Origin: an uncultured Eubacteriales bacterium
Lineage (GTDB): Bacteria; Bacillota; Clostridia; Oscillospirales; Acutalibacteraceae
NCBI GenBank assembly: GCA_900315255.1
Contig: OMYH01000011.1
Span: 1-52,027, forward strand
Reading direction: 5' to 3'
DNA: 52,027 nt
In this document: positions 18,701 through 25,199 of the stretch, in pieces
Layout of the letters: the number at the start of each line of letters is the position of its first letter
How positions within the stretch are numbered: the first letter of the stretch is position 1
The notes under the pieces: model-generated
The model's database searches: none
Seen by the model: the letters and a program-made list of their open reading frames with translations, nothing else
Told to the model about the DNA's origin: nothing
Program-made: the position numbers and the translations under genes

Positions 18701-18736
18701 GTTCTTTTGCCGGACGTAACTGTGGTAAGCTTTCAT
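12743..18736 (-). CDS. Giant PilX/GspK-like minor pilin with carbohydrate-binding-like modules
   Basis: 1997 residues. The N-terminus (leader to about residue 15, RGIALSTAMAVCIIIALLTA, then TQTTISRREAYIQAKSAIAF) is like PilX/GspK minor pilins with a prepilin-type cleavage Gly. The rest is a very long extracellular part. About 590-700 resembles the X25/SusE-type starch-binding fold (VANWGVAGSFPNNGW, LPAGDYQYKFVSMY). Similar units start near 722 (CDENNWGRDPG) and 844 (FYVIGDMNEWGKKYG). A CBM26-like unit lies near 1350 (VSVYFNKPSDWSNNVKIN). A helical segment spans about 1490-1640, and a beta-rich tail ends the protein (about 1850-1990). Normal PilX proteins are about 150-200 residues. It is the first gene of an operon with two further pilins. 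An adhesive pilus tip that binds starch is plausible but inferred. Confidence 0.8.
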   Translation of the reverse strand: MKAYHSYVRQKNSKRGIALSTAMAVCIIIALLTAILVSMATLNITTTQTTISRREAYIQAKSAIAFAESYYLKNPGEIPGNADGETGGEALFVFKDNIIAHGANVYLTGTSSSPSLISPAAVQNLKDNAPDTYVEVKNTGAVVDISAYCKYDIDKTNKIYDAYKLSKEFEYDPSHQARPNTFTGNILYSAKGDSRYLRIHVRTSAAFGNEPYIYTWANEVNSNVPAEPKEDVDYPFGGSASVNKLALENKYGTEKFTGEWGSEGPTGTMEYEGDGWFVAEINFTTGKKYNYINAIITRKGAHRTDSGLSGATAQSWEIFDIPVPNENGTGNGTDVYITLNQPMLRDARLQQAAEIGYYRWNDGHGSYDSSAQQDGSGHDEMTYLFERAGRNIDNFAQFSSEWYTIYTKQVSAIAHYKYAGVTDNSMTPGGFDYEGYGWSRKVSRNFSETISTVAGDTYFFGSGVGKTLSYTSNGDDMVTELFIVEGEDADGNHISAEFGDENSANEWLVNACGDSSAPDYVTINVKANEMPVAGAVDTKIDYRASIISGGSDPTPGSSGGSDSDEDTKPTANGTEELKFENLANVPAAKSGNNTIGVANWGVAGSFPNNGWAGANDTGKFYYDRMQKTSSNGYIHEYTYEGLPAGDYQYKFVSMYKDSGEFDPGSVIWVGDPAASNSDRNAEVTVPEGYNLTVRFDRSTGTVLSPVLTNPGGGEIVNPSGNTYRLFCDENNWGRDPGVSNGAHYYSKAYEMEREADNNTFHYDLVLKGNSSQNLKVLKELSGAEGPDNSGGWNSGNAWPDSDYNINIPGSNMDTYQVRVYFRESSGEIWYDTPVPISNVSTDKFYVIGDMNEWGKKYGTEHTYEAAIYGDKYFMGSTPKLEGNYAEYSVDIGQMFPGTYGLKVIAYDGSATGAIDYDRSWGAKDENGVTAGSGRENFTFTVSEVCYVTIYFKYDLTDPTKSIIQFQTTKLSDDDGFTSVQIGFYNGQLENVNEPHDKTNFTTPWTQAFVTYVTPRGMQKDVPIDFATATEKVIWASVPSDAYDIYFSNMEYEHKGESGYEYTEKIPNSRINNNYPIFVPTTSEEDDKHNNRWKFGDADFYRSHKNSVTDYHETGVSMQYVGSFQDNYYNVPLVNLLKEILGKSGNYAFSAYPYNSKKYDQKTMTIGSQTCDFERTQYITYQGEVYFYIPSTTGFSYLICQREDRTGGGYLKENEFALESGAWDKEPRHMKMDNRQGAVFTSSGKYYDGSVAAHDYGGYSPNWYTIKLPATDEFTIEKITGVVNDGYSVISGNTAKTKLAKAGDYFNRPVYIYYDKDYAGNKSVKVYTYDTNFGSVDTNKEGKVSVYFNKPSDWSNNVKINAYGIIGGADDRSISIDGTDATPGHGYYKYEFDAGKYCFFRFYDANDPGKTTEVLTLTGEENENREYKILCDAANGNMSEFTYYLHPRTRALYAWQEARAAKYATDIPRKYTYDGTKYEISGSSSPLAYLSGLEAQAKSYYEGSGPWADGNASSYQDKANAAKTFAAAIKKARIYIAAEKTTTDNYEKNYIFPERDSRDEILKYDERWVSALRYTHDQAMQLYNKGSNEDITGSLYAYAAEIDTIIQNPETELNPEAIQIVVDNQAVYQDLKEDPSDPNKVTGQVKKGDWDIGRIRLYKEGPSGIQECTLKLYETTQSSEGFYAYVFMADKFRSSPSDTLKFNVGQVTDVPTETHVLSPGITYIYHTATGDFEEDKGTHTITCVYNELVKGGQGDAYGKYTSKSANEKINLMFRYDTTVKYDGKQYKIMAGSYTISSAYPGFKTDIAGGMTGIDLFTDTARSYFSNPKICGLTGSTTMPGYSDYSSNASDPDDLDIVASSLGSTDLTFESNSSTGRVNFRWNNAKSVVGSSSETLTLPSTITLKGGVATVAVNNLNLSGHDFKIEAKKVIFYCDTKIQTSAGKFTIAHGTYLFNDIDGSGTLTPIALSTTGTASDWRKQYILVEEVKSDLGGGKFVAK

Positions 18737-18839
18737 GAGCTGTCACCCTTTCTAAAAATTAATATAAATAATCCCCGTTTTTCGCCTTTTATGCGGTCAA
18801 AAAACGTACCACCGTACAATGGTAGTAATCTACATTTAA

Positions 18840-18868
18840 ATTATATAACACATCTGGAAAATTGCCAA
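18840..18868 (-). promoter_or_regulatory. Strong promoter of the pseudopilin operon
   Basis: Minus strand TTGGCA (18863-18868), exactly 17 bp, TATAAT (18840-18845), about 100 bp upstream of the giant gene. An inverted repeat TACCA...TGGTA (18807-18824) lies just downstream of the expected start of transcription and could be an operator. 18869-19054 holds no gene. Confidence 0.8.
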
Positions 18869-19054
18869 TACCTTTTTGTAAAAGTTCTAAAAAAATTTTG
18901 CGCGTTTCTTTTGTTCATTTATACCAATTTATCGGGGTCAAAACACACGATTTCTAAAGTTCATGCCGATTTTTATGCCATAATAAACAATTTTTTCGAT
19001 GGTTTTGTGAAAAAACACGATAAAAAAACACTAACCCAAAAGAGCGTATTTTTA

Positions 19055-19546
19055 CTATTCTTTGCATATGATCTGTTTTAGGAAGGTATTGCCCACTTTA
19101 CGGAATTCAAGCTCCGTGTCCTCGGGAGCTATTCCGTAATCGCCCTTTTCCTCTCCGTTTATGACAGAACAAATGAAATAATCGCCTGTAAACGATAATT
19201 CCGATGTGAAGTACCTTGCCGTATCCGACTCTTCTTCATAGCAAAAATAGATTCGTCTGCAAAGCTGCATTTCATCAGGCTTCGGCATATCGGCTATAAC
19301 TATGTACAGCTCTGTTTTTTTATCGTCTTCGTTACGATATTCAATCTTCTTTGCGGCAACACCAAAATCCTTTTCACTATACACTGCACTTTCGGGCGGC
19401 GCAAAAAGTACAAAAAGATCGCTGAAAAATTTTCCGCCCTTATCAAGCACGGAATCAAGGAATTTATCCTTATCCTTATAAAATGTATTCGGAAGTATCC
19501 TTTGTTCCAGACGGTATCTGAACTCGTTTTTCTCTAACACTTTCAT
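19055..19546 (-). CDS. Hypothetical cytosolic protein downstream of mini-RNase III
   Basis: 163 residues, soluble, no signal peptide or membrane segment, mixed alpha/beta composition. I do not recognise the family. Its start codon overlaps the stop of the mini-RNase III gene by four bases (ATGA), so it is the last gene of the obg-mrnC unit and probably a real, co-translated product. No terminator with a T-run is visible after it. Confidence 0.65.
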   Translation of the reverse strand: MKVLEKNEFRYRLEQRILPNTFYKDKDKFLDSVLDKGGKFFSDLFVLFAPPESAVYSEKDFGVAAKKIEYRNEDDKKTELYIVIADMPKPDEMQLCRRIYFCYEEESDTARYFTSELSFTGDYFICSVINGEEKGDYGIAPEDTELEFRKVGNTFLKQIICKE

Positions 19547-19950
19547 GCCTCCTTAGTCCGCGCGGTTTTTTCTGTTATCTCAAATATTGCGCGCAGTCTG
19601 TCAATGTCGCCCTTCAGATACAGATATCCGAATAATGCTTCAAGCCCCGTAGCGCAGTGGTAGTCTGTCTTTCTGGCATTTTTGGGTACTGTCATAGCAT
19701 GAGCGTTTTTTCCTCTTTTGTACACACTCAGCTCTTCTTCTGTCAGAAATTCCGTAAGGCTCTTCATTGCCTGTGCCTGCGCAGCACAGTTTACTATAGA
19801 TATTTTCTCTGCATTAAGCGAACCCACCGGGCGGTTCGCCTCGCACACAAGCTTTTCTCTGACCAAAAGATCGTACACTCCGTCTCCGATAAACGCCAGT
19901 GTGAGCGGACTTATTTCTCTTATATCGATATCTCTGTCAAGCAATCGCAT
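19543..19950 (-). CDS. mrnC: Mini-ribonuclease 3
   Basis: A 135-residue RNase III catalytic domain without the dsRNA-binding domain, the normal form of MrnC. In Bacillus this enzyme matures 23S rRNA ends. Key features are SPLTLAFIGDGVYDLLVREK with the active-site Asp, and the second acidic region LEALFGYLYLKGD. ATG 19950 is chosen over TTG 19965, because GGGTGAT lies at suitable spacing before it. It begins 12 bp after the obg stop and overlaps the next gene. Grouping with obg, a ribosome-assembly GTPase, fits its role. Confidence 0.92.
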   Translation of the reverse strand: MRLLDRDIDIREISPLTLAFIGDGVYDLLVREKLVCEANRPVGSLNAEKISIVNCAAQAQAMKSLTEFLTEEELSVYKRGKNAHAMTVPKNARKTDYHCATGLEALFGYLYLKGDIDRLRAIFEITEKTARTKEA

Positions 19951-19961
19951 ATTATCACCCG

Positions 19962-21233
19962 TCAATCCACAAACTCGAACTCAAAATCATAGATAGACAC
20001 CGTGTCGCCCTCTTCAATTCCCGCATCATACAGCGCGTCTATGACGCCCGAATTTATCAGCACTCTCTGGAAATACTGCAGCGATTCGTAATCATCAAAA
20101 TTGACCGAGTTCATGATCCTGATCAGCCACTCACCCTCAACAAAGTAAACTCCGTCGTGGTTTGTGATCTTTACCTCATTTTTCCTGCTCTTATCTATCT
20201 CGACAACGGGCGCAGGCTCTGCCTCGTACCTTACAATAGGCGGAAGCTTCGACAACTCCTCACGAATGCACTGAAGCAGAGGATCAACATCATAGCGGAT
20301 AGCCGCCATTATAGGGAAGAATTTGTAGCCCTGATCCTCGACAAATTTCCTGAAATCCTCTATCTGCTCGTCTTCCGCAAGGTCACACTTGTTTCCGGCG
20401 ACTATCATCGGACGTTCGGCAAGCTCGGGATTGAATTTCCTCAATTCCTCGTTAATGGTCTTGAAATCCTCCTTCGGATCTCTGCCTTCGCTGCCCGATA
20501 TATCCACAATATGCACAAGCATACGGCAGCGTTCCACATGACGCAGAAACTGATGACCAAGACCAACGCCCTCCCATGCGCCCTCGATAAGTCCGGGAAT
20601 ATCAGCCATAACGCATGATTCTCCCTCGCCGAAGCGCACCACACCGAGAACGGGTGTGATTGTTGTGAAATGATAGTTCGCAATAACGGGCTTGGCCTCG
20701 CTCACAACAGATACGAGCGTACTTTTTCCGACATTCGGGAAGCCCACAAGCCCCACGTCTGCAAGGAGTTTTAATTCAAGCTGAACGTCATATTCCTCAC
20801 CCGGCATACCGGGCTTAGCAAAACGTGGGGTCTGTCGGGTAGGCGTTGCGAAATGGATATTACCCCAGCCGCCCTTGCCGCCCTTTGCGACAACAGTCGG
20901 TTCGTCTGTTGAGATGTCGGCAAGTATCCTGCCGGTTTCCACGTCTTTTATAACCGTTCCCCTCGGCACTTTAATAATTAAATCCTCGGCTTTTTTGCCG
21001 TTGCACCTGCCGCCCCTGCCGTTTTCTCCCTTTGGAGCGGCATATTTTCTTTTATAACGGAAGTCGGCGAGGGTACTTAAATTATCGTCCGCAACAAAAA
21101 CAATATTTCCGCCCTTGCCGCCGTCGCCGCCGTCGGGACCGCCCGACGCAACATATTTTTCTCTGTGAAAAGCAACAGCGCCGTCGCCGCCGTCACCGGC
21201 TTTAATTTTAATTTTAGCAATATCTACAAACAT
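19962..21233 (-). CDS. obg: Obg/CgtA family GTPase
   Basis: A ribosome-assembly GTPase for the 50S subunit, 423 residues. The glycine-rich Obg fold (residues 1-158, GDGGDGAVAFHREKYV) is followed by the G domain: G1 GFPNVGKST, G3 DIPGLIEGA, G4 NKCDL. The C-terminal OCT domain found in many Gram-positive Obg proteins (about 340-423) follows. Ribosome site AAAGGAAAT. In most Firmicutes obg directly follows rplU-prp-rpmA. Here about 2.8 kb with four unrelated genes separates them. Confidence 0.97.
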   Translation of the reverse strand: MFVDIAKIKIKAGDGGDGAVAFHREKYVASGGPDGGDGGKGGNIVFVADDNLSTLADFRYKRKYAAPKGENGRGGRCNGKKAEDLIIKVPRGTVIKDVETGRILADISTDEPTVVAKGGKGGWGNIHFATPTRQTPRFAKPGMPGEEYDVQLELKLLADVGLVGFPNVGKSTLVSVVSEAKPVIANYHFTTITPVLGVVRFGEGESCVMADIPGLIEGAWEGVGLGHQFLRHVERCRMLVHIVDISGSEGRDPKEDFKTINEELRKFNPELAERPMIVAGNKCDLAEDEQIEDFRKFVEDQGYKFFPIMAAIRYDVDPLLQCIREELSKLPPIVRYEAEPAPVVEIDKSRKNEVKITNHDGVYFVEGEWLIRIMNSVNFDDYESLQYFQRVLINSGVIDALYDAGIEEGDTVSIYDFEFEFVD

Positions 21234-21379
21234 CTGTTAATTTCCTTTCTTTTCTTAACTATAAAAAAAGCCTATTACTAACGTCATTAATGAATAGTGA
21301 ATATTTCGGATCGCTTGCTGTTTTGGCTTTAAGCCAACAGCTATGCAATCAACATCATTCCTGATTCCTGACTCCTCAT
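21234..21379. other. Intergenic spacer with hairpin
   Basis: A stem GCTGTTTTGGC ... GCCAACAGC (about 21317-21342) lies upstream of obg. It may end the transcript of the zinc-ribbon gene, but no T-run follows on the minus strand. Confidence 0.35.
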
Positions 21380-21727
21380 TCAACCAAACCTATAGCCGCA
21401 CTTTGAGCAGTAACCGTTGCCCGAAAATTCATGGCATATAGGGCACCTGTCGGAACGCTCTTTGCTCTTATGAAATGTATATGTATTCAGGTTTCCCGAC
21501 CTGATCGTTGTCATATTTTCGGGCATATTCTGTGTAGTGCCGCTTTGTATTTCTGTACTCGTATTACGGTTTTTCTTTTTTCCCATAAAGCCTATAACCA
21601 CACATATTGATCCAATAAATGTCAAAAGAGTATTTTCATCAGCCAGACCGCCGCAAAACAAAATTATACCCGTTACAACAAATATTGCTTTAAATACATT
21701 TCTGTTAAAACCCTTCTCATTATCCAT
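21380..21727 (-). CDS. Small membrane protein with C-terminal zinc ribbon
   Basis: 115 residues: two hydrophobic segments (about 12-30 and 34-48), a polar linker, then a treble-clef or zinc-ribbon motif CPICHEF...YCSKCGYRFG at the C-terminus. Function not known. Such small zinc-ribbon membrane proteins are widespread in Clostridia. Ribosome site AGAGGAC. It is part of the block inserted between rpmA and obg. Confidence 0.7.
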   Translation of the reverse strand: MDNEKGFNRNVFKAIFVVTGIILFCGGLADENTLLTFIGSICVVIGFMGKKKNRNTSTEIQSGTTQNMPENMTTIRSGNLNTYTFHKSKERSDRCPICHEFSGNGYCSKCGYRFG

Positions 21728-21769
21728 AATATGTCCTCTTTCAGTTATTTTTTTCCGTCATAACAAATA

Positions 21770-22222
21770 TCAATACCCAAGATATTTAAGCAATCCCTCA
21801 CAGCCTTTTACTATATCCTCATAAGCCTGTTCAAAATCGCCCGAATACCACGGGTCGGCTATATCTCCCTGAACTCCGGCAAAATACAGCAAGGGTGCTA
21901 TTTTACCTTCGGGGTCGTCTTTAATAATTCTGCATAGGTTTATATAATTATATCTTTCCATTATAATCAAATGGTCGTACTTATCATAATCCTCCGCTGT
22001 TACCTGTCTTGCGTGGTGTGTATCGAATGGTATACCCTTACTTTTCAATAGTTTTTTTGCGGGAGGATAAATATCACAGCCTATTTCTTCACGGCTTGTT
22101 GCAGCCGAGGCTATCTCAAAATCGCACGACACTCCGAGTTTTCTCACCATATCTTTAAAAATGTATTCACACATCGGACTTCTGCAAATATTGCCGTGGC
22201 AGATGAACATTACTTTTATCAT
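21770..22222 (-). CDS. Low-molecular-weight protein-tyrosine phosphatase
   Basis: 150 residues of the arsenate reductase/LMW-PTP fold. The phosphate-binding loop is CHGNICRSP with the nucleophile Cys near residue 8, and the general-acid region is DPWYSGDFEQAY. The longer frame (to 22270) is rejected because MIKVMFICHGN is the family N-terminus and is preceded by AAAGGAAA. It removes phosphate from tyrosine (or arginine) residues of bacterial proteins. There is no kinase partner nearby. Confidence 0.93.
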   Translation of the reverse strand: MIKVMFICHGNICRSPMCEYIFKDMVRKLGVSCDFEIASAATSREEIGCDIYPPAKKLLKSKGIPFDTHHARQVTAEDYDKYDHLIIMERYNYINLCRIIKDDPEGKIAPLLYFAGVQGDIADPWYSGDFEQAYEDIVKGCEGLLKYLGY

Positions 22223-22374
22223 AGAATTTTCCTTTCTCAAATTTCTGTAAAAGGACATAAAAAGCCGCATTATGCGAGGGCGTCGGGGTTTTATATTTAC
22301 TTTGACAGAGTGGGGCGAATTTTACACAACTACGCAAAACATAGCAAACCCCGGAAGCCGTTAGTAGTAGAATC

Positions 22375-22400
22375 GTAGTAAAAACTGGGGGTTTTACTAC
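22375..22400. terminator. Hairpin downstream of the SMI1/KNR4 gene
   Basis: A perfect 9-bp stem GTAGTAAAA/TTTTACTAC with an 8-nt loop, 15 bp past the minus-strand stop. No T-run follows outside the stem, so it may be a weak terminator or a repeat end. The right arm contains TTACTACTAAG (22394-22404), which recurs at 22965-22975 behind the next gene. Confidence 0.5.
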
Positions 22401-22414
22401 TAAGGAGATTTGGT

Positions 22415-22831
22415 TTAATTAGTAAAATCAAACTCTGGTAAACGTTTAAAAAAGTCCGATAAACTGTCGGCAAATAATTCTCCATCTTCTCCTATGTATT
22501 CATAGTAATAAATTTGTCCATTCGGTTTAATGAAAAATTCTCCTCCTGCTCCATCACCAGCGAAAACTATACCTTCGTAGCCATATTCGGCATAATAAAA
22601 AGTCGTCCATTTTTTTATGTCATCATATGAATAAATAATACTGCCAATTACTTCAATTCTTCCGGTATTGGGGTTGATCATGGATTCTTTGATTCCATTC
22701 GAAATTTTCATAATTTTCAGCAATTCATCAGGCAAAATAGCCTTTGCTTCATCATATTGGCTACTGTTTAAGGGTGGTGATAATTGATAATTATTTCCGT
22801 ACTTTTGTTGAATCAAAGAAATAATATCCAT
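22415..22831 (-). CDS. SMI1/KNR4 family protein
   Basis: 138 residues with the family pattern: an N-terminal helix, LPDELLKIMKISNGI, a central sheet with GIVFAGDGAGGEFFIK, and the C-terminal FADSLSDFFKRL helix. In bacteria this fold is best known as the immunity partner of polymorphic/contact-dependent toxins. No toxin gene is next to it, so an orphan immunity or scavenged-protection role is only inference. Ribosome site AAAGGGAG. Its upstream region is part of a duplicated 74-bp repeat that carries the TATAAT box. Confidence 0.88.
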   Translation of the reverse strand: MDIISLIQQKYGNNYQLSPPLNSSQYDEAKAILPDELLKIMKISNGIKESMINPNTGRIEVIGSIIYSYDDIKKWTTFYYAEYGYEGIVFAGDGAGGEFFIKPNGQIYYYEYIGEDGELFADSLSDFFKRLPEFDFTN

Positions 22832-22861
22832 TAATAAAACTCCCTTTCGTAAATATTATTT

Positions 22862-22935
22862 TACACCATTATACCACACCCACACCGCCCACGGCTACCC
22901 TTTTCTCTTTTTGCAAAAGAAAAACCCCCGGCGTA
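22862..22935. repeat. Promoter-carrying repeat, copy A (upstream of SMI1 gene)
   Basis: 74 bp, nearly the same as 23914-23980. A shared 20-bp core is CCCACACCGCCCACGGCTAC, and CTCTTTTTGCAAAAGAAA is also shared. On the minus strand it supplies a TATAAT -10 box about 40 bp upstream of the SMI1/KNR4 start. Confidence 0.85.
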
Positions 22936-23033
22936 GCAAAATAGTGTTATAATAAGAGGGTTGGTTACTACTAAGAATTCTGTGGTTTAGTAAAAAAAAT
23001 CAAAATATTATATTTCAAGAAAAAACTTACGGT

Positions 23034-23888
23034 TTACATATTAAATTGTTTGTCGTTCAGGATATAACCATTTTTACTGAGCGTATATACCTTTCCAGTT
23101 CCTGAAACAATTCTTTTTCCATTGTCTATAAAAGTATACGCAAAATCATCGTTTAGTCCTGCCGAGAAAATAAGATCACCTTTTTCAGCTGAATATACAT
23201 CAACAAAATAAAATGGTTCGGTTCTTGAAGAACCAAATTTGAATCCAAGACCGATGATATAGTCGAATTCAGGGCAGCAGGAAAGCTTTATATAATGTTC
23301 TTCCAGCTTGTTTTCTGCACTCCAAAGTTCATTACCGCTGTCAGAAAAACACTTTATACCACCACCCATAATTGAACAGAATACTTTGCTGTTGCCAACA
23401 CAGAAGCACAGGACTTTTTTATCTGTAAGATTTGCTGACGTCCCATTCCATACAAGGCACTCATCTTTTGTCAGTTTTACTTCAAGTGTCCCATCTGAGA
23501 AAAAACTTTGAATCCCTTTTTCAATCGAAATGATACTTCCGTCTATTAATGATATTGAATACAGTTTATTTTCTGCATTAATAGCGAACAGCATTGTTTC
23601 ATCGGCAGAAAAGCAAATACGTTGTACTTTCTTAACCTCTTTTATAGTCCAGAGTTCATTGCCGGTTTCTATATCGAATAGTGTTATGCCGAATCTACCA
23701 TAGGCGGCGGATGCAAAATATTTTCCGCTGTCAGTAATGCACATTCTTCTTCCGCCACTTTGAAAATGAGTATTATATTCTCCGAGTTTTCTGCCTGTGA
23801 TTGATTCGTATGCTGCAACTATTTTTTCAGACTCTGCTGCTAAAAAATACTTGCCATTTCTTGATGATTCCATTTCATAAATACGCAT
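23034..23888 (-). CDS. Beta-propeller (WD40/PQQ-like) protein
   Basis: 284 residues with repeated four-strand blade-like units (GKYFLAAESEKIVAAYESIT, GKYFASAAYGRFGITLFDIE, NELWTIKEV, GNELWSAENKL, GLNDDFAYTFIDNGKRIVSG). This is the pattern of a WD40 or PQQ-type propeller. There is no signal peptide. Function unknown. It may act as a protein-interaction module. Ribosome site TAGGAGA. Its upstream region is copy B of the promoter repeat, shared with the SMI1/KNR4 gene, so both were probably acquired or amplified as related cassettes. Confidence 0.65.
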   Translation of the reverse strand: MRIYEMESSRNGKYFLAAESEKIVAAYESITGRKLGEYNTHFQSGGRRMCITDSGKYFASAAYGRFGITLFDIETGNELWTIKEVKKVQRICFSADETMLFAINAENKLYSISLIDGSIISIEKGIQSFFSDGTLEVKLTKDECLVWNGTSANLTDKKVLCFCVGNSKVFCSIMGGGIKCFSDSGNELWSAENKLEEHYIKLSCCPEFDYIIGLGFKFGSSRTEPFYFVDVYSAEKGDLIFSAGLNDDFAYTFIDNGKRIVSGTGKVYTLSKNGYILNDKQFNM

Positions 23889-23913
23889 TGTTTTTCTCCT
23901 ATAAATTCTACTC

Positions 23914-23980
23914 TACACCATTATACCCACACCGCCCACGGCTACCATTTCCTCTTTTTGCAAAAGAAACCCCCGCTGTA
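23914..23980. repeat. Promoter-carrying repeat, copy B (upstream of propeller gene)
   Basis: 67 bp matching copy A (22862-22935) apart from small indels, again with GGTATAAT (minus strand) about 35 bp before the start codon. Confidence 0.85.
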
Positions 23981-24018
23981 CAATCTATCTGTGGTATTGT
24001 TTTAAGTCTATAATAAAG

Positions 24019-24046
24019 CAAAACGGAGCGACTTTTACATCGCTCC
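24019..24046 (-). terminator. Terminator after rpmA
   Basis: A perfect 7-bp GC-rich stem GGAGCGA/TCGCTCC (24025-24031 with 24040-24046), then G and TTTTGCTTT on the minus strand. It ends the rplU-prp-rpmA transcript, so obg further on is expressed separately. Confidence 0.8.
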
Positions 24047-24080
24047 TTAAAAGTTATGCTCTGTTAAAGTATCCTGCCGC

Positions 24081-24362
24081 TTATGCCTGCGGATATACAG
24101 ATACCTTCTTGCGGTCACGGCCTAAACGCTCGAAACGTACTACACCGTCTGCCTTTGCGAACAATGTATCGTCGGAGCCGCGGCCTACATTCTCGCCCGG
24201 GTGAATGTGTGTTCCACGCTGCTTTACAAGAATATTTCCTGCAAGTACAAACTGACCGTCAGCACGCTTAACGCCAAGACGCTTGGACTCTGAGTCACGG
24301 CCGTTCTTTGTAGAACCCATACCTTTTTTATGAGCAAAAAGCTGAATATTTACCTGTAACAT
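24081..24362 (-). CDS. rpmA: 50S ribosomal protein L27
   Basis: 93 residues with the Firmicutes-type N-terminal extension [20 protein letters not shown]. Cleavage is expected after the Ala of QLFA, giving mature HKKGMGS. Then [12 protein letters not shown] and [19 protein letters not shown], the L27 signature. The N-terminus reaches the peptidyl-transferase centre. The protease needed for the cleavage (Prp) is encoded four bases upstream. Confidence 0.98.
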   Translation of the reverse strand: MLQVNIQLFAHKKGMGSTKNGRDSESKRLGVKRADGQFVLAGNILVKQRGTHIHPGENVGRGSDDTLFAKADGVVRFERLGRDRKKVSVYPQA

Positions 24363-24366
24363 TTAC

Positions 24367-24687
24367 TTACACCTCCGTATATTTTACGATAATAAACTTA
24401 TTGTACTGCTCCTCCAGATTGAGCATATGCAGTTTCAACCCCTGCAGAATATCCCTGCAGACTGCTGCGTTTTTCGATGAAATCCTGAGTACCGAATCTC
24501 CGCTGTCGACCTCGATTTCTGCGTCTATGTGCAGAACATCGGTTATGGTATTGATCACCAGATAAACAGCCGAGCTTATCGCCGCACAAACAATGTCCTC
24601 GCCCTCATCGGCATAACCGCTGTGACCGTGACAATGAAAGCCCAACAGCTCTCCTTTTTTGTTTGTGTAGAAATTAACTTCGGTCAT
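24367..24687 (-). CDS. prp: Ribosomal-processing cysteine protease Prp
   Basis: 106 residues, YsxB/DUF464 family. The catalytic His lies in FHCHGHSGYADEGED and the Cys in DIVCAAISSAVY. It removes the N-terminal extension of L27. It lies between rplU and rpmA, with its ATG overlapping the rplU stop (TAATG) and its stop four bases before rpmA, the normal Firmicutes arrangement. Confidence 0.96.
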   Translation of the reverse strand: MTEVNFYTNKKGELLGFHCHGHSGYADEGEDIVCAAISSAVYLVINTITDVLHIDAEIEVDSGDSVLRISSKNAAVCRDILQGLKLHMLNLEEQYNKFIIVKYTEV

Positions 24688-24995
24688 TATTTCGAAACGC
24701 CTGTGATCTCAACCTTTGTATAGGGCTGTCTGTGACCCATCTTTCTCTTTTCGCCCTTCTTCGGCTTATAAGTAGAAACTGTGATCTTCTTACCCTTACC
24801 GTTCTTGAGAACCTTACCTGTTACGGCTGCGCCGTCAACATACGGAGTACCTGTGAGGAATTCACCCTCTGTTGCGAATGCTACAACCTTGAAGTCAACT
24901 GTTGCGTTCTCTTCTGCGTCGAGCTTCTCAACGAAGATAACGCTGCCTTCTTCAACCTTGTACTGCTTTCCGCCTGTTTCAATAATTGCGTACAT
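24687..24995 (-). CDS. rplU: 50S ribosomal protein L21
   Basis: 102 residues beginning MYAIIETGGKQYKVEEGS, the standard L21 start, at 24995 (ribosome site AGGTGT). The longer frame is rejected. C-terminal motif KKGEKRKMGHRQPYTKV is typical. First gene of rplU-prp-rpmA, preceded by a structured leader. Confidence 0.98.
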   Translation of the reverse strand: MYAIIETGGKQYKVEEGSVIFVEKLDAEENATVDFKVVAFATEGEFLTGTPYVDGAAVTGKVLKNGKGKKITVSTYKPKKGEKRKMGHRQPYTKVEITGVSK

Positions 24996-25019
24996 TTTGC
25001 AGACACCTGCACTTTCATT

Positions 25020-25109
25020 CAAGACTCGCTATCAATCATCAATTCCCTTAGGGAACGATCTGACGGGAGCAGGGTACACCCCGACTTATAAACCCCGTGA
25101 TAAGCGGCA
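25020..25109 (-). ncRNA. Ribosomal protein L21 leader
   Basis: The transcript from the promoter at 25115 carries about 110 nt of leader with pairing segments GGGGTGTACCC and GTTCCCTAAGGGAA just upstream of rplU. Place and content agree with the L21 autoregulatory leader known in Firmicutes. Assignment by pattern, not by covariance model. Confidence 0.65.
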
Positions 25110-25114
25110 TTTTG

Positions 25115-25143
25115 ATTGTATCATATGTTGTCGAGGTTGTCAA
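25115..25143 (-). promoter_or_regulatory. Promoter of rplU-prp-rpmA
   Basis: Minus strand TTGACA (25138-25143), exactly 17 bp, TACAAT (25115-25120). Confidence 0.9.
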
Positions 25144-25199
25144 GCGAAATTTAATCATTTTGTAATTATTTTTTCTGCGGCTTACATATAGCTATCGGG

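Noticed and set aside
22375-23980. Repeats around the SMI1 and propeller genes as a CRISPR or integron array
   Set aside because: Only two copies of the 67-74 bp repeat, spaced by whole genes, with no cas genes, no integron integrase and no attC-type fold. They carry -10 boxes, so promoter repeats are the simpler reading.
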